Below are positions 1-14,429 of a stretch of 64,000 nucleotides of DNA, piece by piece. The notes below the pieces were generated by a model. The model was not told where the DNA came from. It ran no database searches and was given only the letters and a program-made list of their open reading frames with translations. The translations under genes were made by a program, and so were the position numbers. The DNA is taken from assembly GCF_020382885.2 (NCBI RefSeq), contig NC_058513.1:17509641-17573640 (forward strand), in the 5' to 3' direction. Origin of the DNA: Scatophagus argus. Its lineage: Eukaryota; Chordata; Actinopteri; Scatophagidae. Position 1 is the stretch's first letter. Each line of letters begins with the position of its first letter.

Positions 1-1460
1 CATCTTAAACGCTCAAACACTGCACTCTAATTCTGTAGGTTTGTATCGCAAATTCCAGTTTTTGAGTCAGTTTGTTGGTTGCATCCAAGTTTAGGAGGCC
101 CTAAAGAGATTGGGTTTGACATGTGGAAGGAGGATGTTGTAACGAGAAGGAGTCAGAGGCTGAGTGTTCCTGGGCTGGCCACTCCTAGAAGAGGCCTGGA
201 GGTGAAGTCCTGCAAGAGGAGCAGATGGATGTTTTAGGGAGGAGGCACACTGCATTGCTAAATGTATCAACTTCCTTATAAATTATGCATAGCACTGTAA
301 TTTGTCTTTAAAAGGCTTGGCTGTATGCATTTTGCCGTGTCTGTCGCTATTCCTTCGCTGCAGGTTTAAATACAGGAGCTGCGTTTAGGAAGGCTCTTAT
401 TAACTGTTCATAATCTGTAGTATAAGCAAGGTTATAGGTCTAGCCACATCAGCTTTATGTAAAAGTCTACACCAACATTATTTGAAAACTTCACGCAGAG
501 TCGTGATCTTAAGAGGAATTCAACATACTGTGATGGGCCAGGAGCTCCAGAGGAGAGTACTGTATGATTAGCACCAACTCCAGGCTGTCACAGATCAAAA
601 TTAGGGATTTTTTGTTTTGGTTTGTTCTGTTTTTTCCTCCTGGTCACCTTGTTTGACACATTAGTTTAAACCGGGCTCAGTTATCGCTGTGGTGTAGCAT
701 TTTCCCTCTTCAGTAACTTGTTTGCCAACGTTCCCCCAGCCGGAAGCCACTGGAGGAATTTTTTTTAACTGCTGTAATGCTGAGGTGTTGTCGTAAATAT
801 TCTGAGTCCTATGTTTCTCTGTGTTGATGACAAAGTGAGCCGCGGTGTTACACGAGATAAAAGTTAATTGAATGCGTGACATGACGCCGTGTGTTGTGGC
901 CACTTTGATTTGAATGCCTTTATTTCACAATCTCATGAACCTTCACTTTAAATGTTTTGAGGACAGAAGAAAAATGTCCTCAAAGTAGAAGTGCTATTAC
1001 TTGTCTATCTGAATGAGGTTTGTCCGTACATGTTAAATCAAACTTTTTAGGAAAAAAAATAGGTGAGGTGTTGCAGTTAGGATAGAATATTTACCAGAGG
1101 CTGAACAGAACCCGCTACATTAAGATGGTGTCCAAAAAACATCGTTTTGAAAGGAGAAATGTCCTCATATAATGTGATATTCAGGCATGAAACTGGTTAA
1201 CATTCACTTCAGTGTAACCCAGTACCACACCAACTATTTAGTACTGCTACTACTTAGTGCACTTTTTTTTGTCTGTCTTGTTATGTAAATATTTTCATGT
1301 TTGTGTTCGTCATGATTTACATAGTTTGTCAAAGGTCTCCATAACAGTCTCACCCTCTGCTTTGAGTTTGGATGTAGTCCCCCTCTGTTTTGAGATATTT
1401 GCTGGCAATCAAGAATTGTTTCTATTGATTAATAAAGTGTTTTTATTTTCACCTGTGACT
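1..1460 (+). other. Probable 3' UTR of an upstream + strand gene
   Basis: No coding exon is visible. The stretch ends in a canonical AATAAA at 1431-1436 followed by T- and GT-rich sequence, as expected at the end of a + strand transcript convergent with cbx1. In mammals NFE2L1 lies convergent to CBX1, so an nfe2l1 3' UTR is the best guess, but this rests on synteny alone; no NFE2L1 protein sequence is seen here. Confidence 0.35.
1431..1436 (+). terminator. Poly(A) signal AATAAA of the upstream gene
   Basis: Exact AATAAA with GT/T-rich downstream sequence at 1437-1475. The gene it serves lies outside the window. Confidence 0.45.
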
Positions 1461-2104
1461 CTTGTGTTCTAGTTGTCATGAATGGTAAGTGGTACGTGGC
1501 CTTGGCCCAAAACAGCAGATTTGTGAGTTATTCCGATAACCTTCAACCTATAGTTTCACAATTTACGCCAGTCCGTGTTTCCAGTTTGCGGTGGGAGAAA
1601 TTTATGATCGTGTAGGAATGTTAATGTGTCTCATAAGGATGTTTAATTTGCGCGTTGACGTGGTTACTCACAGGCCTTCACTCTCGGCATACTTACGTGA
1701 GCAGACTCTGGATGTCTGGAGGTACAGAAAGGACGAGTGCTGGAAAAGTTCCAGGCTCCCTTAATAATTATGAGCTAAAAGATGACACCGACACACACGC
1801 ACACACACACAGTGTCTGGTGCCCTCCTGTCAGGTGATATGAGAATCTGCACGACAAACTGTACAAACTGAGCGAATGTCATGTTACCTAAAGCTTTTGG
1901 TCAGGCTGTGTCCATGTATACATGCTGTGCCAAGATCCTCTCTGTCGACAGATCTGTGTTTGTATTAAACTTATATCAAGTAAGAACAACTGAGGCTCAT
2001 CGAGTTTATTCTTACTGTTCGTCCCAGTGAAGGCTGAACGTTTTCTGCTCGCTTCGATCTCCTCAGCATAGAGCCAGCTGTAGAGTCGACTCCGCCTCCT
2101 GGAG
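1461..2104. other. Intergenic, no gene seen
   Basis: Non-coding stretch between the upstream 3' end and the LINE remnant. It carries a short CA-rich run near 1788-1812. Nothing else is recognised, although the last ~70 bp may already be decayed LINE sequence. Confidence 0.4.
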
Positions 2105-2710
2105 ACCTCAGCGGATGTGAGAAAAATCCTGCTGAGAGTGAATATGAGCAAAGCTGCTGGACCTGATAACTGGCCGTGTGCTAAAAACAAGCCAGTCAGC
2201 TCATTGGTGTCATTACTGACATTTTTAACATATCGCCCTCACAGGAGACTTCCCATCTGCTTCAAGTCAGCCACCATCATCCCTGTAGCCTGAAAGTCTG
2301 CAGTGTGTTGCCTAAACCAGTTCCACAGAGGATGCCGTCTCCTCTGCCGTCTACCGAGTCTTCACACACCTCGAAAATAACAACAGCTTCTTCAGAATCC
2401 TGTTCGCTGACTTCAACACAATCTCCTCAGTGAAATAGTTTAAAGTTAAAACAGAGAACCTGTCCTGGACATCAGAGATCTCCCCTTTAATGACTTTTTT
2501 TTTTTTTTTTTTGAGGAGCAATCGAAAGCACCACAAACTTGCACTGTGTGTGCGTGGCTCAGGACAGGAAGGCCCTGCAGCGGGTGATTTCAGCAAGGTG
2601 AGGGACCTGCAGAGCTCAAAGGACAACCGCAGATACAGAAGCACCCGCTGCTGAACCACCGGACTACAAGGGCAGCTTCTTCCCTCAGACCGAGACTAAC
2701 AGGCTACAAA
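2105..2710 (+). mobile_element. Decayed non-LTR retrotransposon (LINE), reverse-transcriptase and 3' end fragments
   Basis: Around 2115-2290 one frame reads DVRKILLRVNMSKAAGPDN and continues to CFKSATIIPVA before a stop. This is the conserved KAAGPD...CFK..TIIPV block of fish L2/CR1-like LINE reverse transcriptases. Near 2360-2430 a second piece resembles the catalytic-side motif (FRILFADFNTI), and near 2600-2690 a third resembles the usual 3' end segment (RRYRSTR...). Stops, frame changes and a T17 insertion near 2496-2512 show the copy is dead and internally deleted. The exact clade is uncertain. Confidence 0.72.
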
Positions 2711-2831
2711 CGAACCACAACTGGAGCTGGGTTGTAACCTTGAATGTTGACACAAAGTGCAGGCTCCTGCATTTATGATAACTAAGACAATCAGCTTCTG
2801 GGAAAAAGCCCCACAAGACAAAACTCGCTAG

Positions 2832-2985
2832 TAGAGCTGCAACAATAATTCATAAAAACTAGTTATAATTAATCGCCAGTTGTGTTTTCTGAGGTCATTC
2901 AAACCATTATATGGTATTGTATAAATTATTTATAGAAATTATTTTTAGCAGTTTTTAATGAAAACAAGGCGGTTGCAGCCCTACT
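2832..2985. repeat. AT-rich dispersed repeat, fragment
   Basis: Contains the pattern 'GAGCTGCAACAATAATTCAT ... AATTAATCG ... GGTTGCAGCC', matching other copies in this window (16475-16790, 40795-40990). This GCTGCAAC/AATCGATTA-type sequence is common in fish genomes and looks non-autonomous. Confidence 0.5.
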
Positions 2986-3046
2986 ATGTAATGACCCCAT
3001 TGTGTTAAAAGTGACACAAGCATGAAAACACAGTAACAAAAAGCAG

Positions 3047-3052
3047 TTTATT
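3047..3052 (-). terminator. Poly(A) signal of cbx1
   Basis: TTTATT on the + strand reads AATAAA on the minus strand, about 510 bp past the cbx1 stop codon. It is the first good signal downstream and would give a 3' UTR of roughly 0.5 kb (about 3030-3561). Confidence 0.6.
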
Positions 3053-3561
3053 CTCCAAAACTGACAAGCAAGACATTAATGAAAAACACTACAAAGATTA
3101 CCCATGATCAAATGAATCACTGAAAAAGATCATCACCATACACCAAACGGTCCTAAAGGAGCAGCTAAGATGAACACAGTTTTGCTCTCAAAAGCAACAA
3201 CCAATCAAGTTAAAAAAAATAATGGCACATTAATGAAATAAAACACCTTGTTGACGACCGAGCACTGGACCAAATGTTTTGTGAAACTGATACTGAAGTA
3301 GCCCGAGCAGCTTTTAGAAAGCTGGAGCGGATAGAGAAAATTAACACTGCGTCATACATGTGGGGTTCAGCTGAAGCGTATATACAGTTACATTATATCC
3401 AGATAAAAGCAGAACTGTATGAGTGATACTTCACCAAAAGACGAATAAGTTCAATGGTGTCTTGCTTGTCTCTGCCCCCCTCCTGATCCCCCAAATCCCC
3501 CGTCCAAAGTACAATGAAGTTCAAAACTACTCTTTTTGTCCCCCTGCCCCTTCGCCCTGTG

Positions 3562-5518
<1,957 letters not shown>

Positions 5519-6750
5519 TCACTTCAGTTTGGGACACGTGTTACTTTGTCTTGTTCACAAATGGAGGGTAAAACATTCTGCCGAGTGCAGTTTCAAGTGG
5601 GCTACAAACATTTATCGTGCCACTCTGTTAACACACATCACTTTACTCATTCCTGGACTGTTCGACACACACCTCATCGCACAAGGACAAGTGATACAGA
5701 GAAATTTATGTTAGAAAATAATGATATATTAAACCTTCTGTAACAGTGGGGCCATCGTTAGGGGGCTCTGTAGTCAGGCTCATACTCATCAGGTAGACCT
5801 GGAGACCAGCAGGTTCCTGGTCAACGTCAAGATTGTTGCATGATGGAAGCAAGCCGGAATCAATGTGGTAGAGAGCAGAAGACAGCATTGGAAAATGGGA
5901 TTTATTGAAAGGATACATGGGTAACAGTGAGAAGAAATTGAGGGTTAGCAGAAATGTGTTTCACGTTTAAAAACCCAGTGTGTGTGTACGTCTTGAGTCT
6001 GTCCTAGTTAGGGATTTCTATTTTAACAGGGACTGCCCAGAGTTACCCATGTATCAGTACCTTATGACATGTGTGACCTCACTGGATGTCTGGGGGCGGG
6101 AGGAGGGGGGCGTTTTTTATTTGCAAAAATATGGCCCTGATCAAATATGTCATCGCTCACCTTCAGTAAGAGGATTACAGACTGACTACCTCGATATGTG
6201 TCACGTGACTAACCGACGGCAGCGCGGTGACAGACCGGAACGTGTTGATGGACGTGTCCGCAGGTAAACTGCCAGCATCAGTCACCGCGTTTGCAGCGGC
6301 GACTTGGCAGAATGAAACATCCCGGTGTAAAATGCACGGCTGATGACAAACACACACACATGCTATTTCACAGTGGCATTGTGGCTATGCAAAACACATC
6401 CTGCGTGCTTAGCTAACAGGGGGCTGTGCTGCTAATATAAGAAAGCAAACAGAAGAAAACACCGCACGACAAAGCCTCGAAAGGACCCCCGTTTGCAAGC
6501 TAGCTGGCGTCTCCTCCATATTGCCTTCGCGTCGGCAACGAATGTAACATACGCCGGGATGTCCGTCTGTTGAATGGACTCTTTATAGTCGCACATCATG
6601 TGAAACGCGTCTCCTAAACTGGACAATAACGCTGGCGTCCATCCCCATTGAAAATATGCACATTAACGGCTAGCTAACGTCACACTCGTGCACAATCAAA
6701 CGTTACCGAACACGTTTGGAGGGAGGAGAGAAGACAAAAATTTAACTCAC

Positions 6751-6960
6751 CGATGACTTACAAATTAATTTTTCAAACTTCCACCCGGACCGAAACGAAC
6801 ACAACGCGAAAGCGTCTGTCTCGCAATTATACAGTAACAACGCCGTCGTTTGTCCTGATTTGTGGTCAAAACACAGAGCCGCTAGCTTGACTACAGTGAA
6901 ATGTAGCGTTTCCGCCCCTTCGTCTGGTATGAGAGAAGAAGAAAAGCCCACTGGTCCTCA
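6751..6960 (-). promoter_or_regulatory. cbx1 non-coding first exon and promoter region
   Basis: A consensus minus-strand donor (TCATCG|GTGAGT) ends at 6751. Upstream of it in the minus sense is a CpG-containing stretch with no usable ATG in frame, fitting an untranslated first exon. It would splice to the acceptor near 5437, ahead of the cbx1 start. The transcription start is not defined by the sequence. The next gene, snx11, is divergent, with about 1 kb between the two starts. Confidence 0.5.
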
Positions 6961-7139
6961 GCTTCACAGACTGCACAGCGTGTGGATGTACTCACCGTGT
7001 GGCGGGAGCAGGTCGCGCTGCCTGCACATGACATACAGATCTGTGACTGCAGAGTGTAAGCAAGCGGCGGACTGGATCAATGGAAGGGCCCTTACCGATG
7101 GAGGAATTCGGCAGGTGAACGGAGCACGTTGTTAATCCC

Positions 7140-7860
7140 ACTGGGAATGTATGTTTCCACACACAGTGACACAGAAGTCCCCTAATACGCCTTTAATGAT
7201 TCATTAGTGTCGCCATGAAAAGACGCTAACGTTTGTCATCTGCACGGACTGAAAATAAACCCTTTAAACCAATAAAATCAACAGATTTTCAAGAGGTACA
7301 TGACTTTACTCTCGAGTTACAAGCACTTTAAAATATCTGACAAAACAATTTATTGTCAGTTTAAGGTTTTATTGGGGGTAAGGGTTTGGGGTTATGTCAG
7401 GTGTCACGTATATTTTGGTGCAAGTAAATGATATTTTAATAGGAATATTCTTCAGCATTTGGGTGTACCTCACACATGGGTAAACAAATGGGTCGTAATC
7501 GATTAATGGATCGTAACATACAAAGACTTTGTTAATGTATTATCTCCGCTGTTTGAAGGAATCTTCTAAGCCTTCTTAATTTTTTATTTCTACATCATAA
7601 TTTCTTCTTAGTATCAAAAAATGTATTTCTCTCTTTACCATATTATTTTTTATCATATTCATTGTAAAGTTTTAGCCACATTTCAGCCTTTATTCAGTAC
7701 CTGATCAAACACCATGTGCCGATTATGTGATTCTTTTTAGTTTAGTTTATTTATTAATTCAATAAAATACTATATAAAGCTAAAATGCTGAGCTTAAAGA
7801 AAAATAAATCAAATATTTAATTTGATTTTTTTTTCAACGCAATTTGACAAAAAAAAAGTT
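7140..7860. other. Divergent intergenic spacer between cbx1 and snx11
   Basis: AT-rich and without open reading frames, splice patterns or recognised repeats. It separates the two CpG-bearing promoter regions. Confidence 0.5.
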
Positions 7861-7861
7861 C

Positions 7862-7955
7862 CACGCCCCTTCCGCCACTTACACGCGCCTGCGCGCGCGC
7901 GCACCCGGAACCAGATTCGTCACGGTGTGACGTTGTTGTGCTTGTGACTTGCCAA
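7862..7955 (+). promoter_or_regulatory. snx11 promoter
   Basis: After an AT-rich spacer the sequence switches abruptly to CpG-rich DNA: a CGCGCGCGC run near 7890-7901, an ETS-type CCGGAA at about 7904-7909, and a CRE half-site TGACGT at 7928-7933. This is immediately upstream of a likely first exon ending in a consensus donor at 8099|GTAAGC. Confidence 0.55.
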
Positions 7956-8087
7956 ATGGAGATAGAGGGTGTTCGCGAAAACAAGCCTCAGTGTTTGAGG
8001 GATTTGAGCTTAAATAAAAGCAGCAACATCGACGAGCAGGACGACGTCGACCACAGCCGGCTGGAAACCACCGCAGAGGCCCGCTGA
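7956..8087 (+). other. Upstream ORF in the putative snx11 5' leader (43 codons)
   Basis: ATG at 7956 opens 43 sense codons and stops with TGA at 8085-8087. All of it lies within the likely non-coding first exon that ends at 8099. It is out of contact with the main snx11 start (9206), which is in the next exon. The peptide (MEIEGVRENK...) matches nothing I recognise. It could dampen translation of snx11, or the ATG may be skipped; only conservation would tell. Confidence 0.35.
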
Positions 8088-9205
8088 CGCCTGGTGAAAG
8101 TAAGCGGTTGTTCAGCCTTTAGCTCGTGTTTCCCTTTAGAAAGGCACCAGCTGTGTTTAGGTTTAGGTGACCCAGCCTTACATGTGGGTCGGCTGGGCAT
8201 CGTAATGCTGCTCAGCACGCTTTGCACGGAGCACGTCCACGACGTGGGAAGCTAAAGTTGGAATACTTTCGTCTAGTTCAGGTATTAGTAGCCGTGGCGT
8301 CACGTGGACGTGAGTGAGTGAGTGATGGAAGTTAGTTTCTTCGTGTCTCTGATGATGGCTGTCTGCTTTCTGTCTTCCGTCTCCGCGCAGTTTCATTGAC
8401 ATAAGTGATGAAACGATCATTTGTCATGAAGTCAGTCGCGAGCTATTTTAACATTTGACTCATCGTTTAAGTCATGCTGTTCCCTTTGTATTGTTTCGGG
8501 CTGCAGTCGGGCAACAACAACAACAAAAAAGACATTTGGAGACATCACGGAGAGCATTTGATATCAGACAAGCGAACTGCATATTAAACCAGTGGGCCGA
8601 CAGTGGAGCTGCTTGTTAGCCGCTGGTTGGCGTCCTTGCACCGGCCTCATTACTGTTGTGCGGGTCACCAGGTCTATGAAGGCTGTGGCTCTTCCGTCTG
8701 GCGCGAGCTCCACAAACAGTTCACAGCCTCCCACCACACACATTCTTATCAATCATCAACAGTGATAAGATAAGCAACTGATACAAAAGGATGTGAACAG
8801 AACTGCAGTGACAAATCATATTTATTCAAACCAAAGTCTGGCTGCATATTTTCCCCCTGGTCGTCCAGCCCGAGCTGGAGGACCTCTGGCTTAAAGGAGT
8901 CTTTGTCCACCAGCTGAGTTAACGGCTGCTGATGGAGGATTTTACAAAGCGGTAAAGAAACACAACAAGCGACTGTAAGTCCCACACAGGTGACTGCTTG
9001 TTACTCTGACATGCCCTGAATGGCACAGACAAATGCCTGCCATAGTGACTCAGTTGATTTTCGCTGACCAGTTTCCTTTTGGGGGATGAGTCATCGACTC
9101 ATGACAACACAACAGCAGACGTCCACCGTTTGAGCTTTTGATCCTGTTTGTTGAATTGTCTCCTCACTGATTTCTCCTCTGTGTTGCAGTGCAGCACTCG
9201 GTAGG

Positions 9206-12200
9206 ATGATCAGCAACCAGGAAGAAGATGTAAGTAACCTCCCACTCTCTTCTTCCACATAAACTGGAATCAGTCGTTTTCTAAAGTGGGTTCGTTTGTT
9301 GGTGAAAGCTCTCAGGAAGTTTCTGTCTCCCCTTTTCAAACTTCCACTTCACAAACGTGAAAGAACAATACCTGCTTTGATGCGTGTGGATGCATTTGAG
9401 GAAGTTGCTTTCTGAGAAAAGGTGGCGCGTGTCGTGCCCAGACAGGAATCTGATCTCAGAGCTCGGTCTGCCGGTCTGACTGTGATACAGCAAAACACGC
9501 AGACTCTGTTTCTGTCCCCCAGGAGTTTATCGCAGTGCGGGTCCAGGATCCCCGGGTTCAGAACGAAGGCTCGTGGAACTCATACGTGGATTATAAAATA
9601 TTCCTACACGTGAGTATTGACACTTAAGAGACAAAGTGGTCACTTTTAGGTGAGCTGCTTGGGAGTAATTTGTCTTCAGAGCTGAAACATACGTTCATCG
9701 TTTAGCCGATTAATTGATGACGACTACTTGGGTAGCTGATTGATCATTTAAGTCCATTTTCAAGCAGAAATGTCAAACGTTCTCTGGTTTCAGCTTCTCC
9801 AGTGTGAAGATCTGCTGCTGTCTTTGTTTTATATTTTGTAAATTAAATATTTTAAGTTTCTGACTGTTGGACTATTAGTCATAAAGAAGGCAGATAACAG
9901 AAACTCACAGCTGATAAACATTTGCAATAAAACTGAAAATCTTTGTGTTAAAATTTAACCAGTGATGGAATGTAACTAATACACTTTACTCAAGTACTGC
10001 ACTGAAGTACAGTTTTGAGGTACTAATACTTTGCTTGCATATTTCCATTTTCTGCTGCTTCCACTATGCAGATGCCAAATTTAATTTATTTGTTTTGTCA
10101 GCATTTGGGCAATAAAAAATCCCAATAATCTGAAAGTCTGATTGATCAGGCTGATAATCGCTCTGTCTGTAATTTGAAGACAACATCTTGGGCTCCAGAG
10201 GATTGAGAGGAGCATTTTTCACTAACGTCCAAATATTTTTGGAAAACATTCGTCTGAATCATCAACGACAAACACGTGTTGGATTCAGATTAGTTTTACA
10301 TAGCGATTACGTAGAACAAAAGACGTGTTGATGAGTAAAATCCTTTGAGTAGCCTTTAAATTAAACCAGCCTCACCTTAAAATAAGAAAGTTTCTCACCT
10401 GATAAAAATCACTGGTGGTTTTATACCAGCGTCGTAGTTGTCGTTTTTTACTCTAATGTACAAACTGGTAGTATTGTGTGAAGTCAGTCTGTCTCGTACT
10501 GCACATTCCTTCTGTATGTGTCAGCGCCACACCATAAGAAGACCCCTTTCGGTTTCAGTTGAAGCTAACCCCAGCGTGTGGAGACCACTGGGAGATGAGG
10601 AATGCTGTGTCAGCAGCAGGGCTCCGTGCCCACATGAGTGTGTTGTGTTGACTCATGAAACAGGTGAAAGTGTGTCACCTCACTGGATCTTACATCATCA
10701 TGCTTGAGGGAACTGAAACGCACGCGACGTTAGAATCACAAATGCAGAAGTTCAGACCAGCAGTTTGTCGCCTCGCGTCCACATGCACTTCTGCCAGCGC
10801 GTGTGGCGTGAAACTACAAAACCACTTCATTTGACTATCTCAACTGTCTAACATCTTTAGCCTAACTTGAATCTGATGGGCGTTTCCACCCAATATTTTT
10901 AAATTTGCCGTCATGTTCATTATTGATAAAGGTGCATATTGTTTTCTCAATAAACAGTCCAAAAAACACATGATGTTAAGTTTATCATCATATATGACAC
11001 ATAAAAGGCTCACATTTGAGAAGCTGAAACCAGCAGACGTTTGAGTTTCTCAATTTTCAAAATAATTTCCTATTTAATTTATTTCAGTTGACTGAATATT
11101 TGACTTATCATTGCTGCTCTGATAATAGGTCTCAATTATGGTTCCATTGAGTACATTGAAACTATTTGTCCATGAAGAAGCGACGCTTCGGAGGACTTTT
11201 CACCCTCTAATGGAATTTGTTCTTCTGCTTTAATGACATTAGCTCTGCTTGTAATTGATTATGGCCTGTGCTGGTCCACAGAGGTCAGTGGACTGTGTCA
11301 CACGTCCCTGGAAAACAAACCTGACATGTTATCAAGCTGTGGCTCTGAGTCATCCCAGTTACATTAATCCTAAAAGCGGACAAAAGCTGGTATGAACTGA
11401 TGACTATCGCAAAAAGCTCAGTAATTCTCTAAAAGAAATGTTTCACAGATGTTACTCAAACAGGAGGAGGTTGTGCATTTGTTGGGGACTATTTTTTTTG
11501 CTGTGGATTAATAAAAGATTTGTAGCAGCAGGATGATGCATGTGGGATTGAGTCAAACTGCAGTGGTGGACACACACAATAATTAATAGTAGCATCCTGA
11601 TGTTGGTTTGTCTGTCTTTTTTTGCTTTCCTTTCCTCATACTTTGGCTCCGTATAACCTCGAAGTGCTCAGTGTAATGTATGTATGTATTTTCTTTAACT
11701 CCCCAGACCAACAGTAAAGCCTTCACGGCCAAGACGTCCTGCGTGCGTCGGCGCTACAGTGAGTTTGTTTGGCTCAAGAAGAAGCTTCAGAAGAATGCTG
11801 GTTTGGTGTAAGTTGTTGAGTCAGTCCAGTCGCAGTGCAGGCGGACACACAGTTAACATGTAGCTGGTGAACACAGCAGAACGGCAGAGTCCCATATTTC
11901 CCTCAGGAGTTGGTAGAAAGCAGAAACTCCAAATGAATGCTGCTGTTCCCGTTAGCTCATACATTCAGCATCCGTAGATCTTCGAGGCTTGTTTGTTTGA
12001 TCGACATGTTTGGTACATCAGCCAGGCCTATTGAAGCAAACATTTTCTTATCCTTCTAGGCCCGTCCCAGACCTTCCAGGGAAGTCTTTCTTCTCCTTCA
12101 GCAATGAGGACTTCCTGGAGGGGAGGAGGAAAGGACTTCAAGCTTTCTTGGACAAGTCAGTTCTTCTTCTGCTGCTTCTGCTTTAAATAAAGTATTTGAG

Positions 12201-14429
12201 CTGCTGTAAAACCCAACACAAGCTACACTGATCACACATTTTGTTATTCTCTTGTCCCTGCAGAGTGGTGCACATGACCGTTTGTCTGTCGGACAGCCAG
12301 CTCCACCTCTTCCTGCAGACCCAGTTGCCAGTCAGTCACATTCAGGACTGCGTGCAGGGCCACACCCCCTACTCCGTGACCGACGCCATCCTCACCTACG
12401 CCTCGTCCAATCAGGGCTTCGCTCAGGCTCAGGAGGACGTCTCCATCAAGGAGCCAAGTTTGACCATTTCGTATGAGTCCATGGAGAGGTATGGATAAAG
12501 ACCTTATGATGCGGAAACAGCATGTGGACTGGTGTTGTATGCACTGAATTTAAAAGATGGCTAAGCTCTGACTCATTTTCCGCCAAGAGTTGGACAGAAG
12601 ATCGACACCACTCTTGTTTGTGTAGGCCTGTCATGATGACTGCATATCTTCTTTACCTGATGAAACATGTCCATGACCTGGATTGTTTTTCCTGACCTCA
12701 ACAGGGTCCAGTGTGTTTGCTTGGATAAGAATGTCACCAAAACATTTAAGCCACAGCGATACCAAGATAACTAACAGGATTTTCGCTGCCATTATAGGAT
12801 TCGTTATAATTATTTGTTATTTGTGGGACAAAATATCATCCAACAAAAGAAGTTAACATGACAAGCCTTCATATCTGTTCAGTAAATATGAAGTTAAAAC
12901 CTGTTAACTAAAAGGAACCAAAATCTGTCTGCTAGCACCTGCCCAGCCAAGAAACAGTCCAACACGTAACCGCCTTAAAACCTCAACTTCTTGTTTGTAC
13001 GGTTTAAACAAGTAAGATATGGCACAATATGTTAATTATTTCGCTCAGAAGTGCTGGTGCAAGTGGCTGATTTTTGTTATTGTTGGACAGAATCAGTATG
13101 GTTTTAAGCATGAATATTTTCTCTTCCCCCCTCCACAGCCCAGTTCCTCATCAACCTTGCCTACAAACTAAAGAGACCTTCAGCCCTGAGCTTGTGTCAG
13201 TGAGCGACTCAGACCCCCTAGATGGTTTACTGCAGCCCTGCGATGACAGTGAGGTTGAGGTGCAGCACAAGGAAAAATCCTCAGTAAGAGTCCTCCAGAA
13301 GAACAACCATCTAGAGGCCATTGTTGAGGACTGCGGTGCGACAGAGGTGAGCTTTTTTCTGGGCGACAGCCAGGATGACCCTGAGAGTCTGAGCCTTGCA
13401 GAACAGACCCCGCAGAGGAGCTGTCAGATCCAGACACCGGTGGAGGTGCACTCGCCCATGGGGACCGGCTTCGAGGTGAACTGTGAGGTGGACAGGGTGT
13501 CTGAGGGTTCAGTAAGAGAGGAGAACGTTACGACTGTTGCCCATCCAGACACCGAGGAGAAAGCTGATCAGCAGCAAAGTTGTGAGGAGGCAAATACTGA
13601 AAACAAATTAGAGATGGAAAGAAGTGTGAATTCAGTGGCAGTTTTAGATTTTAAAAATGGTGAAACCGGATCTCAGGAAGGCGTCTGCTCTGAGGAGGAG
13701 GCTCTGGAACATCACATCATCTCCGAGGTTAACGGTCTCGAACCTGTTGCAGAGGTCAACTGTCAGAGGATGTTAGAGAATTCAAACGAGCCAGACGATG
13801 AAATAAGTGCCAAATCAGAGAGCAAAGAGGAGGCGCCGCTTGAGTCCAAACTCCAGGAAGAGAATCACTATCTGCACAGTGCGCCACGGGTGGAACGTGG
13901 AGACGACGACGCTATTCAAAAGCAAGTCGAACAGGAAGAGGATTTGGTTGGGACCAAAGATGAGAGTGATGATAGTGATGATGATGAGAGCCACTCGCTG
14001 CCTTCGTCCAATGAGAGCATCGTCAAGGTCAGCGATGAAGAAAGTGACGAGGCGGAGGATTCGATACAGACCGCAAATGGCCGCTTGAAAACGTCTCGCG
14101 AGGAGGTTACTCTCTGGTCAGAAGTAGAGTCATCCAGCAGAAACATTTTGGACCTACACATGAATGGAAAAGAGGACATGTCCAGCCAGGAGGACATACG
14201 GCAGGAGGAAGACCTGCAGTACCTGACCGAGATAAACGACTTGAGTAAATCTCTGGACCTTGACTCAACTGTAACTGGTGGAGATTTGACTGAAAATAGT
14301 GACTTCAGCATCTTGGAGACCAGCTGCTCTCCCGGATTGGCTGATAGCAAGCGCACAGAGCAGGAAACGGTCCCTGCGCTGTCACTGGACGCCTCAGCAG
14401 AAACTCAGGAGGTGGAGTTAACCTGCTAA
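9206..14429 (+). CDS. snx11: Sorting nexin-11-like protein with long acidic C-terminal tail
   Basis: PX-domain protein that binds PtdIns3P on endosomes and works in membrane trafficking. Coding exons are 9206-9229, 9523-9609, 11707-11807, 12060-12155, 12264-12488 and 13139-14429, all GT-AG and phase-compatible, giving 607 aa. The PX domain runs about 9-120. It has the SNX10/11-specific opening [20 protein letters not shown], the phosphoinositide motif RRYSEF (52-57) and the second basic patch GRRKGL (92-97). Helical PXe-like sequence follows to about 150. From 178 on, the single last exon encodes about 430 residues rich in Glu, Asp and Ser, ending EVELTC. Human SNX11 is only about 270 aa, so the tail is much longer than in mammals. 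SNX10 is the alternative paralogue, but linkage to cbx1/skap1 and the PX sequence favour SNX11. The short first coding exon (MISNQEED) was chosen because its ATG follows an acceptor at about 9189 and its donor is perfect. Confidence 0.93.
9676..10255. repeat. AT-rich dispersed repeat, interrupted copy in snx11 intron 2
   Basis: The first part (to about 9975) carries 'CCGATTAATTGATGACGACT', 'GTTTCAGCTTCTCCAGTGTG' and related words. The second part (about 10120-10255) carries 'CATCTTGGGCTC' and 'GGAGCATTTTTCACTAACGT'. In other copies of the family these words lie together, so this copy is split by unrelated sequence. Confidence 0.5.
11020..11125. repeat. AT-rich dispersed repeat, short fragment
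   Basis: 'GAAGCTGAAACCAGCAGACG' followed by a T-rich tract and 'GACTGAATATTTGAC' matches one end of the same dispersed family, in the opposite orientation to the 9676 copy. Confidence 0.4.

Noticed and set aside
13916-14356. 146-codon Ser-rich ORF antisense to the snx11 tail
   Set aside because: Antisense of an acidic Glu/Asp/Ser exon naturally yields Ser/Leu-rich open frames; no start context or splice support.
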